Source of the DNA: M55B127 sp034521955
GTDB taxonomy: Bacteria; Bacillota; Halanaerobiia; Halanaerobiales; M55B127
Assembly (NCBI GenBank): GCA_034521955.1
Contig: JAXHLT010000003.1
Span: 62,001 to 126,000 of the forward strand
Direction: 5' to 3'
DNA: 64,000 nt
This document shows, one piece after another, positions 35,376 to 45,557 of this stretch (position 1 is the first letter of the stretch; each line of letters begins with the position of its first letter). The position numbers and the translations under genes were made by a program. The notes beneath the pieces were generated by a model. The model saw only the letters and a list, made by a program, of their open reading frames with translations, was not told where the DNA came from and did not search any database.

Positions 35376-36324
35376 TAAAAGATTTAATATATTTAAAAAT
35401 AAATATACTGTTGTACTGTTAGCAATTATTGCCTGTATTTTATGGGGGAGTGCTTTCCCTTCATTAAAAGTTAGTTATTCTTTGCTTAATATAGAAAAAA
35501 GTGGTCCGTTTACAAAAATGCTATTTGCGTCTTTTAGATTTATGTTGGCATCTTTTATGTTACTTATGTTTATTATTATTAAATCAGGATTTAAGAAGTT
35601 AAAATTGAAAAAAGAAGTTTATTATAAGTTACTAATTTTAGGTTTAATTCAAACTTTTGCTCAATATGCATTTTTTTATAATGGACTTGCTAAGACTACA
35701 GGTGTAAAGGCTTCTATATTAGTTACTTCAGGAATATTTTTTACTGTTATTGCGTCACATTTTCTATATTCAGATGACAAGTTAAATAAAATCAAGTTGT
35801 TTGGATTAATCTTAGGATTTAGCGGAGTTATAATTATTAATTTAAGTAGAGGTAATTTGAATTTTGTCTTTAATTTAACTGGTGAAGGCTTCATTATAAT
35901 GACAGGTGTAATGAGCACAGTAGCTATTTTATATGTTAAACACCTTTCTGATAGTATTGATACTATGATTATTACAGCTTATCAGATGTTATTTGGATCT
36001 GTAACTTTATTTATGGTTTCTTTAATTGGTACTGATATTAATTCTGTTAAGTTTAATACTAATAGTGCACTTTTGTTAGTTTACTTAGCTTTTATATCAG
36101 CTGCAGCATTTGCATTATGGTATAGTCTAATAAAATATAATAAGGTGGGTTATATTACAATCTATAAATTTATTACACCAGTTAGTGGGGTATTTTTATC
36201 TGCTTTCTTTTTAATTAATGAATCAATAAATTTATATGCTGTAATTGCACTTGTTTTAGTATCAATTGGAATTGTAATTATAAATATGCCGGAAGGATAT
36301 TTATCAAAAAGAGCTGTTAAATAA
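35368..36324 (+). CDS. EamA/DMT family transporter 2
   Basis: A ten-helix EamA protein of about 318 residues. CILWGSAFPSLKVSY is the usual first-helix motif. The frame opens at ATG 35353, but GAGGG follows that ATG and lies 8 bases before ATG 35368, which is preferred. Sequence differs clearly from the preceding paralogue, so this is not a recent duplication. Confidence 0.85.
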   Translation: MSNKRFNIFKNKYTVVLLAIIACILWGSAFPSLKVSYSLLNIEKSGPFTKMLFASFRFMLASFMLLMFIIIKSGFKKLKLKKEVYYKLLILGLIQTFAQYAFFYNGLAKTTGVKASILVTSGIFFTVIASHFLYSDDKLNKIKLFGLILGFSGVIIINLSRGNLNFVFNLTGEGFIIMTGVMSTVAILYVKHLSDSIDTMIITAYQMLFGSVTLFMVSLIGTDINSVKFNTNSALLLVYLAFISAAAFALWYSLIKYNKVGYITIYKFITPVSGVFLSAFFLINESINLYAVIALVLVSIGIVIINMPEGYLSKRAVK

Positions 36325-36344
36325 GGAAAGGGGAAGTTAAGTTC

Positions 36345-36998
36345 ATGAAAAAAAGTATTTTTAATAAATCAAAGGAATTAGAAAAAGATATAAATGAATA
36401 TCTAGATAATGTTGAGGAAGCTTTACTTATCTTTAAAAGAGACATTAACCGTTATTTTGATGGTCATTATGATTTGTTCGAGGAAAGCTTAGATGATATT
36501 TTAGAAATAGAAAATAAAGCTGATAAACTGTTAAAAGATATAAAATATAAACTGTACACCTATATGTTAATTCCGGAAGCAAGAGGAGATGTTTTAACTT
36601 TACTTGAAACAATGGATAATGAAGTAGATTTATGTAAAAAAGTATTGATGCAGTTTTCAATTGAAAAACCAGAAATAAGGGAATTTGTTTTAGCAGAGTT
36701 TAAAGATTTAACAAAACAGTCTCTTAGCTCAGCTGAGGAAGTAGTTAAGGGTATAAGAACATACTTTGAAGAAATATCAATGGTCAACGATTATGTCAAT
36801 AAAGTAAATTTTTACGAACATGAAGCAGATAAAATAGAAGAAAGAATTAAAAGAAAAGTTTTTCAAACCGATGAAATAGATGAGTTTTCTAAACGAGTTC
36901 ATTTAAGACATTTTTCAGAAAGGATTGCTTATTTTTCTGATTTAGCAGAAGAGATTAGTGAAAAATTATCTGTAGCTGCAATTAAAAGATCAATTTAG
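36345..36998 (+). CDS. DUF47 (PhoU-like) phosphate transport accessory protein
   Basis: A 217-residue all-helical protein of the DUF47/PhoU-like family, rich in paired acidic residues (ENKADKLLKDIK, HEADKIEERI) expected to coordinate metal in PhoU-type bundles. Members sit next to Pit transporters and modulate them, exactly as here (31 bases before pit). ATG after AAGGGGAAG. Confidence 0.88.
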   Translation: MKKSIFNKSKELEKDINEYLDNVEEALLIFKRDINRYFDGHYDLFEESLDDILEIENKADKLLKDIKYKLYTYMLIPEARGDVLTLLETMDNEVDLCKKVLMQFSIEKPEIREFVLAEFKDLTKQSLSSAEEVVKGIRTYFEEISMVNDYVNKVNFYEHEADKIEERIKRKVFQTDEIDEFSKRVHLRHFSERIAYFSDLAEEISEKLSVAAIKRSI

Positions 36999-37028
36999 TT
37001 CATATTATAGTAGGAAGGATTGAGCAGG

Positions 37029-38072
37029 ATGGTATCTTTACTATTTATCTCAAGTGGTTTGTTTTTAGGTTGGTCTTTAGGTGCTAATGATGCAGCTAAT
37101 TTATTTGGCACGGCTGTATCTACAAAAATGGTTAGATTCACTACAGCAGCAGTAATTATAAGTATATTTGTAATTATTGGTGCCGTATTTAGTGGAGCCG
37201 GAACAACCGAAACACTGGGTGCTTTAGGTGATGTTAATACCTTACCAGGAGCTTTTATAGTTGCTTTAGCTGCTGCAATAACAGTATATTTAATGACTAA
37301 CTATAAACTACCTGTCTCAACTACACAGTCTATTGTAGGGGCAATAATCGGCTGGAATTTATTTAGTGGATATGGTACTGAGTTGGGAGTACTAACTAAA
37401 ATTGTTGGAACCTGGATATTTTCTCCATTGTTATCAGCTGTTTTTGCAATAATCTTTTTTAAATTTGCCGAGTATATTATAAATAATGTTAAAATACATT
37501 TATTTAAGATAGATATGTATAATAGAATTGGATTGATTATAGTAGGAGCCTTTGGAGCATATAGTTTAGGAGCAAATAATATTGCTAATGTAATGGGGGT
37601 TTTTACGAAGAATTCTCTTATTGGAGAATTAGATTTAAAAATCATAACTCTTTCTAGTACACAAGTACTATTTCTTTTAGGGGGGATAGCTATTTCAATT
37701 GGGGTTTTTACTTACTCTAAGAGAGTTATGACCACTGTAGGGAAAAACATTTTCAATATATCCCCAGTGGCCTCTCTCATAGTTGTTCTGTCAAGTTCTG
37801 CAGTCTTATTTATTTTTGCGTCAGAGGGACTGCAGTCTATATTAATCACCCTTGGTTTACCAACCATACCTTTGGTGCCAGTTTCTGGATCACAGGCTGT
37901 TGTCGGAGCCGTGATAGGAGTAGGGTTGGCAAAAGGAGGGAGAAACATTAATTATAGGTTATTAGGTAAAATAGGAATTGGATGGTTATTAACCCCACTT
38001 TTAGCCTTAGTTATTTCATATATAGCACTATTTTTTATGCAAAACGTGTTTATGCATCAAGTGTTTGTGTAG
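37029..38072 (+). CDS. pit: Inorganic phosphate transporter, Pit family
   Basis: A membrane permease of 347 residues for phosphate driven by H+ or Na+. Both halves carry the PiT signature: GANDAANLFGTAVST near the N-terminus and GANNIANVMG in the middle; VSGSQAVVGA follows. The frame opens at TTG 37020 directly after AAGGA, but ATG 37029 has correct spacing (9 bases). The last 23 bases overlap the convergent MFS gene. Confidence 0.93.
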   Translation: MVSLLFISSGLFLGWSLGANDAANLFGTAVSTKMVRFTTAAVIISIFVIIGAVFSGAGTTETLGALGDVNTLPGAFIVALAAAITVYLMTNYKLPVSTTQSIVGAIIGWNLFSGYGTELGVLTKIVGTWIFSPLLSAVFAIIFFKFAEYIINNVKIHLFKIDMYNRIGLIIVGAFGAYSLGANNIANVMGVFTKNSLIGELDLKIITLSSTQVLFLLGGIAISIGVFTYSKRVMTTVGKNIFNISPVASLIVVLSSSAVLFIFASEGLQSILITLGLPTIPLVPVSGSQAVVGAVIGVGLAKGGRNINYRLLGKIGIGWLLTPLLALVISYIALFFMQNVFMHQVFV

Positions 38073-39363
38073 AAACATCCATATTGGGTTGGACTTTTTC
38101 ATTGTGATAATTTAATTTTTGCATTGCGGGAATTTTTGCAATATATAAAGATAATCCTAATGAAGCTATTCCTGCCCCTAAAAATAAAGTATAGACGAAA
38201 ACTATATCAAGTAAGTAGCCGGTTAAAGCCACTGAAATTGGTACTAAAGCCTGGGACATTGTTGATAAGAGCCCCGTGATTCTTCCCCTTAAATTATCAG
38301 GTATTAATCTTTGGAGTAAGATACTAATTGGTACATTAACAACTGCATTTAAAATACCGATTATAAATAAGATTAACATTAATGAATAATAAATTGTCAT
38401 TATTGAAGCATTTTCAATAAAATAAGGTAATAGAGGTACTGCAACTATTATCATTAAGAGGCTTTGAAAACTAAGAGAATAAAATAGGACTTTAAAATAA
38501 TTTCTAATTTCAGGGATTTGACTTAAAATTATAGAACCAATTACAGCCCCAGCTGGAAAAATAGATTGAGCATATCCATAGAGTTGACTGTTTACTCCTA
38601 ACAATTCCTTATAAACAAAAGGAAGTCCCAAAATTACTAAACCGGTCCAGATAAAATTTAAAAAAAGCGCTATCGTAAAAAGAGATACAAGTTCTTTTTT
38701 CTGCCATAAAAAGTTAAATCCAAACTTAATTTCATTAAGTATAGTTGAACTTTTTTCTATTTCTTTTTCGATCTTCACGGCTGGAATATTTATAAATATT
38801 TCAGAAAAAGCAGAAAGCAAAAATGAGATACCGTTGATAAAAAAGACCCCTGCTATACCAAAACCAGCTATTAAAATGCCTCCTACGGCTGCCCCGATAA
38901 TTTGGGTGAAATTCATACTAAAATGGTTAAGCGAATTTGCCTTTTGTAAAAGTTTATCATCCACAATATTTGGTATGGAAGCAGTAACAGCAGGATTAAA
39001 AAAGGAAGTACAGATTGCTATTAAGACAGTAGCTAAACCAATATGAAAAAAGTTAGCAGTACCTATGTAAATAGTATAACCAAGCCAGAGGACAATTAAA
39101 CCTCTTAATATATCCATATATATTATTAATTTCTTACGATCAAACTTATCAGCAAATACACCACTAAAAGGTCCAATTATAACTCCTGGTAAAGTAGATA
39201 AAAGTAATATCAGACCGGTAGCCGAACCACTCCCGGTTATATCTAACACAAACCAGACTAGGGCTATATAATGGATACCATTACCTATTCCAGAAATAAA
39301 ACCGCCAAAAAATAATAGGATAAAATCTTTGTTTTTTAAAAGTTTCAAATTGGTTTTTTTCAT
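38050..39363 (-). CDS. MFS transporter (MFS_3/efflux-like)
   Basis: A 437-residue twelve-helix major facilitator, similar in layout to macrolide-efflux and enterobactin-exporter type proteins; the loop after helix 2 has GVFADKFDRKKLI, the family A motif. Substrate unknown. GGAGG lies 7 bases before ATG 39361-39363, so the longer frame to 39384 is not used. It has a perfect consensus promoter, suggesting substantial constitutive expression. Confidence 0.88.
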   Translation of the reverse strand: MKKTNLKLLKNKDFILLFFGGFISGIGNGIHYIALVWFVLDITGSGSATGLILLLSTLPGVIIGPFSGVFADKFDRKKLIIYMDILRGLIVLWLGYTIYIGTANFFHIGLATVLIAICTSFFNPAVTASIPNIVDDKLLQKANSLNHFSMNFTQIIGAAVGGILIAGFGIAGVFFINGISFLLSAFSEIFINIPAVKIEKEIEKSSTILNEIKFGFNFLWQKKELVSLFTIALFLNFIWTGLVILGLPFVYKELLGVNSQLYGYAQSIFPAGAVIGSIILSQIPEIRNYFKVLFYSLSFQSLLMIIVAVPLLPYFIENASIMTIYYSLMLILFIIGILNAVVNVPISILLQRLIPDNLRGRITGLLSTMSQALVPISVALTGYLLDIVFVYTLFLGAGIASLGLSLYIAKIPAMQKLNYHNEKVQPNMDVSTQTLDA

Positions 39364-39395
39364 AACATTGCCTCCATAAATCAAATTCTATAATC

Positions 39396-39424
39396 ATTAT
39401 AAGTAAAAAATTAAAATATGTCAA
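39396..39424 (-). promoter_or_regulatory. Consensus promoter of the MFS gene
   Basis: The minus strand reads TTGACA (39419-39424), a 17-base spacer and TATAAT (39396-39401), both hexamers perfect. The rest of the gap to glgC (39425-39606) is AT-rich, with only a short TGTAG/CTACA repeat at 39537-39557. Confidence 0.9.
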
Positions 39425-39606
39425 GATAATAATTAATAATATTAATAAATACATTTAAAAAATCAAACAAATTATTAACATTATTAAATATTTTAATTTT
39501 ATTTGTCTTCATTTAATAAAGGATTTAAGGGGTCATTGTAGAAATTATAAAACTACAGAGTATAAAAAATTATTTTTAATTATTAATAAATCAGGGGGGA
39601 TAAAAA

Positions 39607-40851
39607 TTGAAAACACTTGCTTTAATTCTTGCTGGTGGAAGGGGCTCAAGATTAGATATATTATCTGAACATAGAGCTAAACCCAGTGTCCCTTTTGCTG
39701 GTAAGTACAGACTAATTGATTTTGCATTAAGTAACTGTGTTAATTCAGGAATATATAATGTTGCTGTACTTACTCAGTATCTGCCTTTATCTTTAAATGA
39801 TCACATTGGTATTGGTAAACCGTGGGATTTAGACCGTAAATATGGTGGTATAACAATTTTGCAACCATATACAGGAAAAGAGGGTGGATGGTATAAAGGA
39901 ACTGCACATGCAATATATCAAAACATGAGTTATCTTAGAGGTCAAGATGCTGAATATGTATTGATTTTATCAGGTGATCATTTATATAAAATGAACTATG
40001 ATAAAATGGTTGAAGAACATATAGATCGAAATGCGGATCTGACAATAGCTGCTCAAAGAGTTCCCAAAGAAGAGGCCAGTAGGTATGGTATTTTAGATAC
40101 CGATAAAATCGGAAAAATAACAGATTTTTTGGAAAAACCAGAAAATCCTCCTAATAACTTAGCTTCAATGGGGATTTATGTATTTTCAAAAGATGTATTG
40201 GTTAATGCATTGAAAAGATACTGTAGTGCTGAAAAATCAGACTTTGGGCATCATGTAATACCACCGATGATTGAAAACAATTCTGTTTATGCCTATGAAT
40301 ATGAAGGTTATTGGCGTGATGTTGGGACATTAGAGTCTTTTTGGGAAACAAGTCTGTCTTTAACTGAACCTTTACCGGAATTAAATCTTTATGACAATGA
40401 TTGGAAAATTCATACTAAAAGTGTTGAAAAACCTCCGGTTAAGTTTGGACCAAATGGTAAGGCGTCTAATAGTCTTTTATCAAATGGTGCAATTATAAAT
40501 GGAGTTGTTAAAGATTCAGTAATTTCACCGGGAGTTTATATTGAAGAAGGTGTAGTTGTTAAAGATTCAATTATATTTAATGATGCACATATAGAGGAAA
40601 ATACAGTTATTGATAAATGTATTTTAGATAAAGAAGTAAAAGTGGGTAAAAATTGTCACATTGGTTTTGGAGATGATCTTACCCCAAATGATGAAAAACC
40701 AGACCTTTTATTTAATGGTCTAAATATACTTGCAAAAAGGGCAGTAATCCCTGATAATATTCAGATCGGAAGAAACTGCCGTATAATGTCTTATACAAGA
40801 CCAAAAGATTTTGATGAAAAAACAGTTAAAAGTGGAAGTACAATAGGTTAA
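39607..40851 (+). CDS. glgC: Glucose-1-phosphate adenylyltransferase
   Basis: Makes ADP-glucose for glycogen or other glucosides. 414 residues; N-terminal nucleotidyltransferase with LILAGGRGSRL, AKPSVPFAGKYRLIDFALSN and YEGYWRDVGT, C-terminal left-handed beta-helix repeats. TTG start follows AGGGGGG. No glgA, glgB or glgD is adjacent, so the final product is not defined here. Confidence 0.94.
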   Translation: MKTLALILAGGRGSRLDILSEHRAKPSVPFAGKYRLIDFALSNCVNSGIYNVAVLTQYLPLSLNDHIGIGKPWDLDRKYGGITILQPYTGKEGGWYKGTAHAIYQNMSYLRGQDAEYVLILSGDHLYKMNYDKMVEEHIDRNADLTIAAQRVPKEEASRYGILDTDKIGKITDFLEKPENPPNNLASMGIYVFSKDVLVNALKRYCSAEKSDFGHHVIPPMIENNSVYAYEYEGYWRDVGTLESFWETSLSLTEPLPELNLYDNDWKIHTKSVEKPPVKFGPNGKASNSLLSNGAIINGVVKDSVISPGVYIEEGVVVKDSIIFNDAHIEENTVIDKCILDKEVKVGKNCHIGFGDDLTPNDEKPDLLFNGLNILAKRAVIPDNIQIGRNCRIMSYTRPKDFDEKTVKSGSTIG

Positions 40852-40866
40852 TGGAGGAATTATAAA

Positions 40867-41736
40867 ATGTTAAATCCAGTTCCAAAAGTTGCAGCAATCC
40901 ATGATTTGTCAGGTTATGGCAGGGGTTCTCTAACTACAGTGATTGAGGTTTTAGCAACGATGGGAATACAACCTTGTCCTTTACCAACTGCCGTACTTTC
41001 GACACATACTGGTGGTTTTAAAGACTATAAATTTATTGATCTAACAGAAGAACTTCCAGAATATATAAACCATTGGGAAACTTTAAACTTAGATTTTGAT
41101 GCAATTTACAGTGGATTTTTAGGTTCGACTAACCAGGTAGATATTGTAATAGATTTTATAAAAAGATTTAAAAGAGAAGAACAATATGTTATTATAGACC
41201 CAGTATTAGGGGATAATGGTCAGACCTATGACACATTTGGACCGGCTATGGTTAAAAAAATGAAATCATTGGTTAAAGAAGCTGATATTATAACACCTAA
41301 TATTACAGAAGCACAGTTTCTTTTAGACAAAAAAGAAAATTTAATAAACAATGATAAAGTAGCAAAAAATTGGCTAAAAAAATTATCCGATTTTGGACCA
41401 AATGTGGTTGTAATAACCAGTGTACCAGGTTATAAAGATAAAGAAAAAACATCTGTATTAGGCTATGATAAAAATGATAATCGTTTTTGGAAAGTGGACT
41501 GTGATTATATTCCTGCTAATTTTCCGGGAACAGGTGATTTGTTTACCAGTATATTAGTAGGCAGTATTCTAACAGGGGATAGTTTACCGATGGCTATTGA
41601 TAGAGCTGTTCAGTTTATATCATTGGCTGTTAGAACTACTTATGGTTATGATTTTCCAGAAAGAGAAGGTGTGTTATTAGAAAGAATATTAGGTAATTTA
41701 AATTTACCAATACATGGTAAAAGCTATGAATTATAA
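40867..41736 (+). CDS. Pyridoxal/pyridoxamine kinase (PdxY-like)
   Basis: A 289-residue ribokinase-fold B6 salvage kinase. HDLSGYGRGSLTT binds substrate, PNITEAQFLL is typical, and NFPGTGDLFTS has the catalytic GTGD. ATG after GGAGG. B6 salvage would supply PLP to enzymes such as tryptophanase in this window, though the genes are not linked. Confidence 0.9.
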   Translation: MLNPVPKVAAIHDLSGYGRGSLTTVIEVLATMGIQPCPLPTAVLSTHTGGFKDYKFIDLTEELPEYINHWETLNLDFDAIYSGFLGSTNQVDIVIDFIKRFKREEQYVIIDPVLGDNGQTYDTFGPAMVKKMKSLVKEADIITPNITEAQFLLDKKENLINNDKVAKNWLKKLSDFGPNVVVITSVPGYKDKEKTSVLGYDKNDNRFWKVDCDYIPANFPGTGDLFTSILVGSILTGDSLPMAIDRAVQFISLAVRTTYGYDFPEREGVLLERILGNLNLPIHGKSYEL

Positions 41737-41788
41737 ATAACTTAATAGTTATTATAATAAATAAAATACTACAATAGGAGGTTTTATA

Positions 41789-43759
41789 GTGCTTAAAGAA
41801 GTTGCAAATATCGTTAGAGGTTTATCGGTCGATGCAGTTGAAAAAGCAAATTCAGGTCATCCGGGAATGCCGGTTGGCTGTGCAGAAATAGGTTCATTAC
41901 TTTATGGTGAGGTTTTAAAACACGATCCTGATAGTCCAAATTGGCCAGATAGGGATCGTTTTGTACTGTCGGCAGGTCATGGTTCTATGTTGTTATATTC
42001 ACTATTACATCTAAGTGGATATGATTTAAGCTTAAAAGATTTAAAAAACTTTAGGCAGTTAGGTTCAAAAACACCAGGTCATCCTGAATATATGGAAACA
42101 GAAGGTGTAGAAACAACAACCGGTCCATTAGGGCAGGGTTTAGCAAATGCTGTTGGAATGGCTATTACAGAAAGACATCTTGCAGCAAAATTTAATAAAG
42201 AAAATTATAATATTGTTGACCATTACACATATACTATAATGGGTGATGGTTGTATGATGGAAGGTATTTCATCTGAAGCGGCTTCACTTGCCGGTCACTT
42301 GGGTTTGGGTAAACTAATAGCTATTTATGATGATAATGAAATTTCTATTGAAGGTTCTACTGATATAACATTTACAGAATCTGTTCCTAAAAGATTTGAA
42401 TCATATAATTGGCAGGTTATAGATAACGTTGACGGTCATAATATTAATGAGCTTAGAAAAGCTATAATTAAAGCCAAGTCAGATCAAACAAAACCAACAT
42501 TAATTGTTGCTAAGACTCATATTGCTTATGGAGCACCTAATAAACAAGATACTGCTGATGCTCATGGTGCACCACTTGGTAAAGAAGAAATAAAGGGATT
42601 AAAAGAATTCTTTGATTTACCAACTGATAAAGAATTTTATGTTTCAGATACTGTTAAAAAATATTTTGAAGACAGAAGACAGATATTAAAAAAAGAAAAA
42701 CAAAATTGGGACGAGATGTTTACAGAGTGGAAAGAAAAGTATCCTAAACTCTATCTGAAATGGGAAAATGCAGATCAGTTAAAGATTGATGAAGATTTAG
42801 AAGATAAAATTGATAATTTAGATATAGATACTCCAATAGCAACACGTAAAGCTTCTGGAGCTATTCTAAGAACAATTGCTGATAAAATGGATTATCTTAT
42901 AGGTGGATCAGCAGATTTAGCTCCTTCAAATAAGACTTATTTAGATAAGTATCCTGAATTTCAAAAAAACAGTTATGAAGGTAGAAACTTTAGATTTGGA
43001 GTAAGAGAACATGCTATGGGTGGTATTGTAAATGGAATGTCCCTACACAAGGGAGTTAGACCTTTTGCTGCTACATTTTTAGTATTCTCTGATTATATGA
43101 GACCAGCTATCAGATTAGCTGCTTTAATGAAGCAACCTGTTATTTATGTATTTACTCATGACTCTATCTTTATAGGAGAAGATGGTCCTACTCATCAACC
43201 AGTAGAACATCTTGAAGCATTAAGAGTAATACCTAATTTATCGGTTTACAGACCAGGTGATGCAGACGAAACCAAAAAAGCATGGTTTAATGCATTAAAA
43301 AGAACTGATGGTCCTACAGCACTTGTCTTAACTAGACAAAGTTTACCTGCTGTTAATAAAGAAAATGGTCTAACTGATTTCAATAAAGGTGGTTATTTAG
43401 TAAGAAGTGGAAACAATGATTATGATTATACATTTATAGCTAGTGGTAGTGAATTATCACTTGCTGAAAAAGTTGCAGATAAACTAAAAGAAAAAGATAT
43501 TAACAGTAGAATTGTATCTGTTCCTGAAAGAAAGATACTAGAGAAACAAAACAGTTCATATATCGATGAATTACTTGGTAAGCCAAATAAGAAGAAAGTT
43601 GTTATAGAAGCCGGTGTAAGCAATGGTTGGTATAGATATCTTTCAAATGAAGATATATTAATTACTCAAGAAGAATTTGGTGCTAGCGCACCTGGTAATG
43701 AAGTTGCAAGTCATTTTGGCTTTGATGTTGAAAAAATTGTATCTAAGCTGTTAAGTTAA
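41789..43759 (+). CDS. tkt: Transketolase
   Basis: A 656-residue thiamine-diphosphate enzyme of the non-oxidative pentose phosphate pathway. GHPGMPVGCAEIG near residue 24, the ThDP/Mg motif GDGCMMEGISSEAASLAGH, and EDGPTHQPVEHL in the pyrimidine domain. GTG start at 41789 follows AGGAGG by 7 bases. The full-length single-polypeptide type. Confidence 0.96.
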   Translation: MLKEVANIVRGLSVDAVEKANSGHPGMPVGCAEIGSLLYGEVLKHDPDSPNWPDRDRFVLSAGHGSMLLYSLLHLSGYDLSLKDLKNFRQLGSKTPGHPEYMETEGVETTTGPLGQGLANAVGMAITERHLAAKFNKENYNIVDHYTYTIMGDGCMMEGISSEAASLAGHLGLGKLIAIYDDNEISIEGSTDITFTESVPKRFESYNWQVIDNVDGHNINELRKAIIKAKSDQTKPTLIVAKTHIAYGAPNKQDTADAHGAPLGKEEIKGLKEFFDLPTDKEFYVSDTVKKYFEDRRQILKKEKQNWDEMFTEWKEKYPKLYLKWENADQLKIDEDLEDKIDNLDIDTPIATRKASGAILRTIADKMDYLIGGSADLAPSNKTYLDKYPEFQKNSYEGRNFRFGVREHAMGGIVNGMSLHKGVRPFAATFLVFSDYMRPAIRLAALMKQPVIYVFTHDSIFIGEDGPTHQPVEHLEALRVIPNLSVYRPGDADETKKAWFNALKRTDGPTALVLTRQSLPAVNKENGLTDFNKGGYLVRSGNNDYDYTFIASGSELSLAEKVADKLKEKDINSRIVSVPERKILEKQNSSYIDELLGKPNKKKVVIEAGVSNGWYRYLSNEDILITQEEFGASAPGNEVASHFGFDVEKIVSKLLS

Positions 43760-43784
43760 AAATAATCTAAAAAGGTGACCATTA

Positions 43785-45056
43785 ATGAACTATCTTAAAG
43801 AACTGAAAAATATAACAAAAAAGGATGAAATATATTTAGTCGGAGGTTCTATAAGAGACTATCTATTAAAAAGAACTATAAAAGATATTGATTTGATAGT
43901 TTTTAATGGTATAAAAGAGATTGTTTATGACTTTGCTGAAAAAATAGATAAAAAAGTAATTTTGTTAGATAAAGAAAGAAATATTTTTAGGATAGTTGTA
44001 AATGAAAATATTTTCTTGGATTTTTCAAGCCCTGTAAGCCAAGATCTTTATGAAGATCTCGGCTACAGGGATTTTACTATTAATTCTATGGCAGTAAAGT
44101 TAGATAAAATTGATATATTTAGCAATCAAATACAGATAAAAGAAGCCGATATAATTGATCCATTTTGTGGTAGAGAAGATTTAGATAATAAAGTAATTAG
44201 GGTTGTAAAAAATACTGCTATAAAAAAAGATCCATTGAGGATGATTAGGGCTTTTAGATTTGCTAATAATCTTGGCTTTGAGATTGATAGTAAAACTAAA
44301 AGTATAATAGATGAAAATATTAATTTGATAAAGAAAGTAAAAGTTGAAAGAATTAAAGAAGAGTTGATAAAGATCTTTAACTATAAAATAAATATTGAAG
44401 TTATAAGAGAATTTTTCAAGACAGAAATCATACAAAATATTTTTGATATTAATTTTGACATATCCAATAAAAAAACAATTCAAATTGTCAATTCATTAGC
44501 ATGTATTAAAAATAACAACTACATTCATAAATTAGATACACAAAAATATATTTTTGTTTTAGTAATTATATTTTTAGATTCATTAATAAATAATGAAAAA
44601 GATATTAAATCCATTAAAGAGACGTTATTAACTTATACATTTAGTAAAAATGATGTTATAATAGTAAAAGATTATTTATATGTTTTAAATGAATTAATTA
44701 ATAGAAGATTTGATTATATAAATGATAATGAGTTAATATATGATAAACTTTTTTTAGATGAGGTTAACTATCAAGATATTAAATATATTATTAAATGCTA
44801 TGATTTGAAAGAATATAAAAAAACAACTGAAATAGATAAAATAATAGAAAAATTAATTTTAATGATTGAAAGAACAAAAGATAAGATTGTAGATGGTTAT
44901 ATGGTCATGGAATTATTGAATATAAAGTCAGGAAAGAAGGTTGGAGAGATCTTAAGGACAATAAAGAAAAAGAGAGCTTTGGGAATTTTAAAAAACAAAG
45001 AAGAGATTATACATTACATAAAAAGCATATCTATAGATAATAAAAATAACCAATGA
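43785..45056 (+). CDS. CCA-adding enzyme / poly(A) polymerase family nucleotidyltransferase
   Basis: A 423-residue class II nucleotidyltransferase. VGGSIRDYLL and DIDLIVF give the GS..DxD catalytic site, followed by RDFTINSMA and RMIRAFRFANNLGFEID. It probably adds or repairs tRNA 3' CCA, though the family also contains poly(A) polymerases. The encoded CCA of the tRNA in this window implies repair use. ATG after AAAGGTGACC. The last 26 bases overlap the convergent DUF212 gene. Confidence 0.88.
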   Translation: MNYLKELKNITKKDEIYLVGGSIRDYLLKRTIKDIDLIVFNGIKEIVYDFAEKIDKKVILLDKERNIFRIVVNENIFLDFSSPVSQDLYEDLGYRDFTINSMAVKLDKIDIFSNQIQIKEADIIDPFCGREDLDNKVIRVVKNTAIKKDPLRMIRAFRFANNLGFEIDSKTKSIIDENINLIKKVKVERIKEELIKIFNYKINIEVIREFFKTEIIQNIFDINFDISNKKTIQIVNSLACIKNNNYIHKLDTQKYIFVLVIIFLDSLINNEKDIKSIKETLLTYTFSKNDVIIVKDYLYVLNELINRRFDYINDNELIYDKLFLDEVNYQDIKYIIKCYDLKEYKKTTEIDKIIEKLILMIERTKDKIVDGYMVMELLNIKSGKKVGEILRTIKKKRALGILKNKEEIIHYIKSISIDNKNNQ

Positions 45057-45465
45057 TTGCAATTAATATTCCTAAAAATATTCCTGAAAATACTTCAAAT
45101 GGAGTATGACCAACTAATTCTTTGAGATCCTCTTTTAGAAGTTCTGGCTTTCTATCTGTATTTTTCACATTAAGGTGTTCAATTAAATTATTTAAAACAT
45201 TTGCCTGTTCACCAACAGCCCTTCTTACTCCACTGGCATCATAAGTAACAATTAAAGAAAATATGAGTACAATTGAAAATAAGTCTGATTTAAATCCGTA
45301 TTTTAAACCAATTAAAGTTGCTAATGTTGCAACAAAAGATGAATGTGAACTTGGAAAACCTCCAGATCCAATAATATTGGCTATTGAATAAGGTTTAATA
45401 GTAAATATTTTTATAAATTGAGCTAAAAATAGAGATGTAATTGATAAAAACAATATTATATTCAC
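45031..45465 (-). CDS. DUF212 / acid phosphatase-haloperoxidase-related membrane protein
   Basis: A 144-residue membrane protein with about four helices. GGFPSSHSSFVATLAT, YDASGVRRAVGEQA and LKELVGHTPFEV are the signatures of the YuiD/DUF212 family, related to PAP2 phosphatases. Substrate unknown. GTG start (45463-45465) follows AAGGAGG by 7 bases. Transcribed against its neighbours. Confidence 0.87.
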   Translation of the reverse strand: MNIILFLSITSLFLAQFIKIFTIKPYSIANIIGSGGFPSSHSSFVATLATLIGLKYGFKSDLFSIVLIFSLIVTYDASGVRRAVGEQANVLNNLIEHLNVKNTDRKPELLKEDLKELVGHTPFEVFSGIFLGILIAIIGYFYYL

Positions 45466-45495
45466 AATATATCCTCCTTTTAGTGTATAATTTAT

Positions 45496-45523
45496 TTTAT
45501 AATAAATTAATGTATATATTCAA
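45496..45523 (-). promoter_or_regulatory. Probable promoter of the DUF212 gene
   Basis: Minus strand TTGAAT (45518-45523), a 16-base spacer and TATAAA (45496-45501), 30 bases upstream of the GTG. Confidence 0.5.
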
Positions 45524-45557
45524 GAACTATTTTAAAAATATTTTTAGGAATGATTAT

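Noticed and set aside
34467..36324. Recent tandem duplication of the two EamA genes
   Set aside because: The proteins share fold and topology only; there is no extended residue identity.
41738..41756. Terminator between pdxY-like gene and tkt
   Set aside because: The AATAACT/AGTTATT repeat is weak, with no G-C pairs and no T run.
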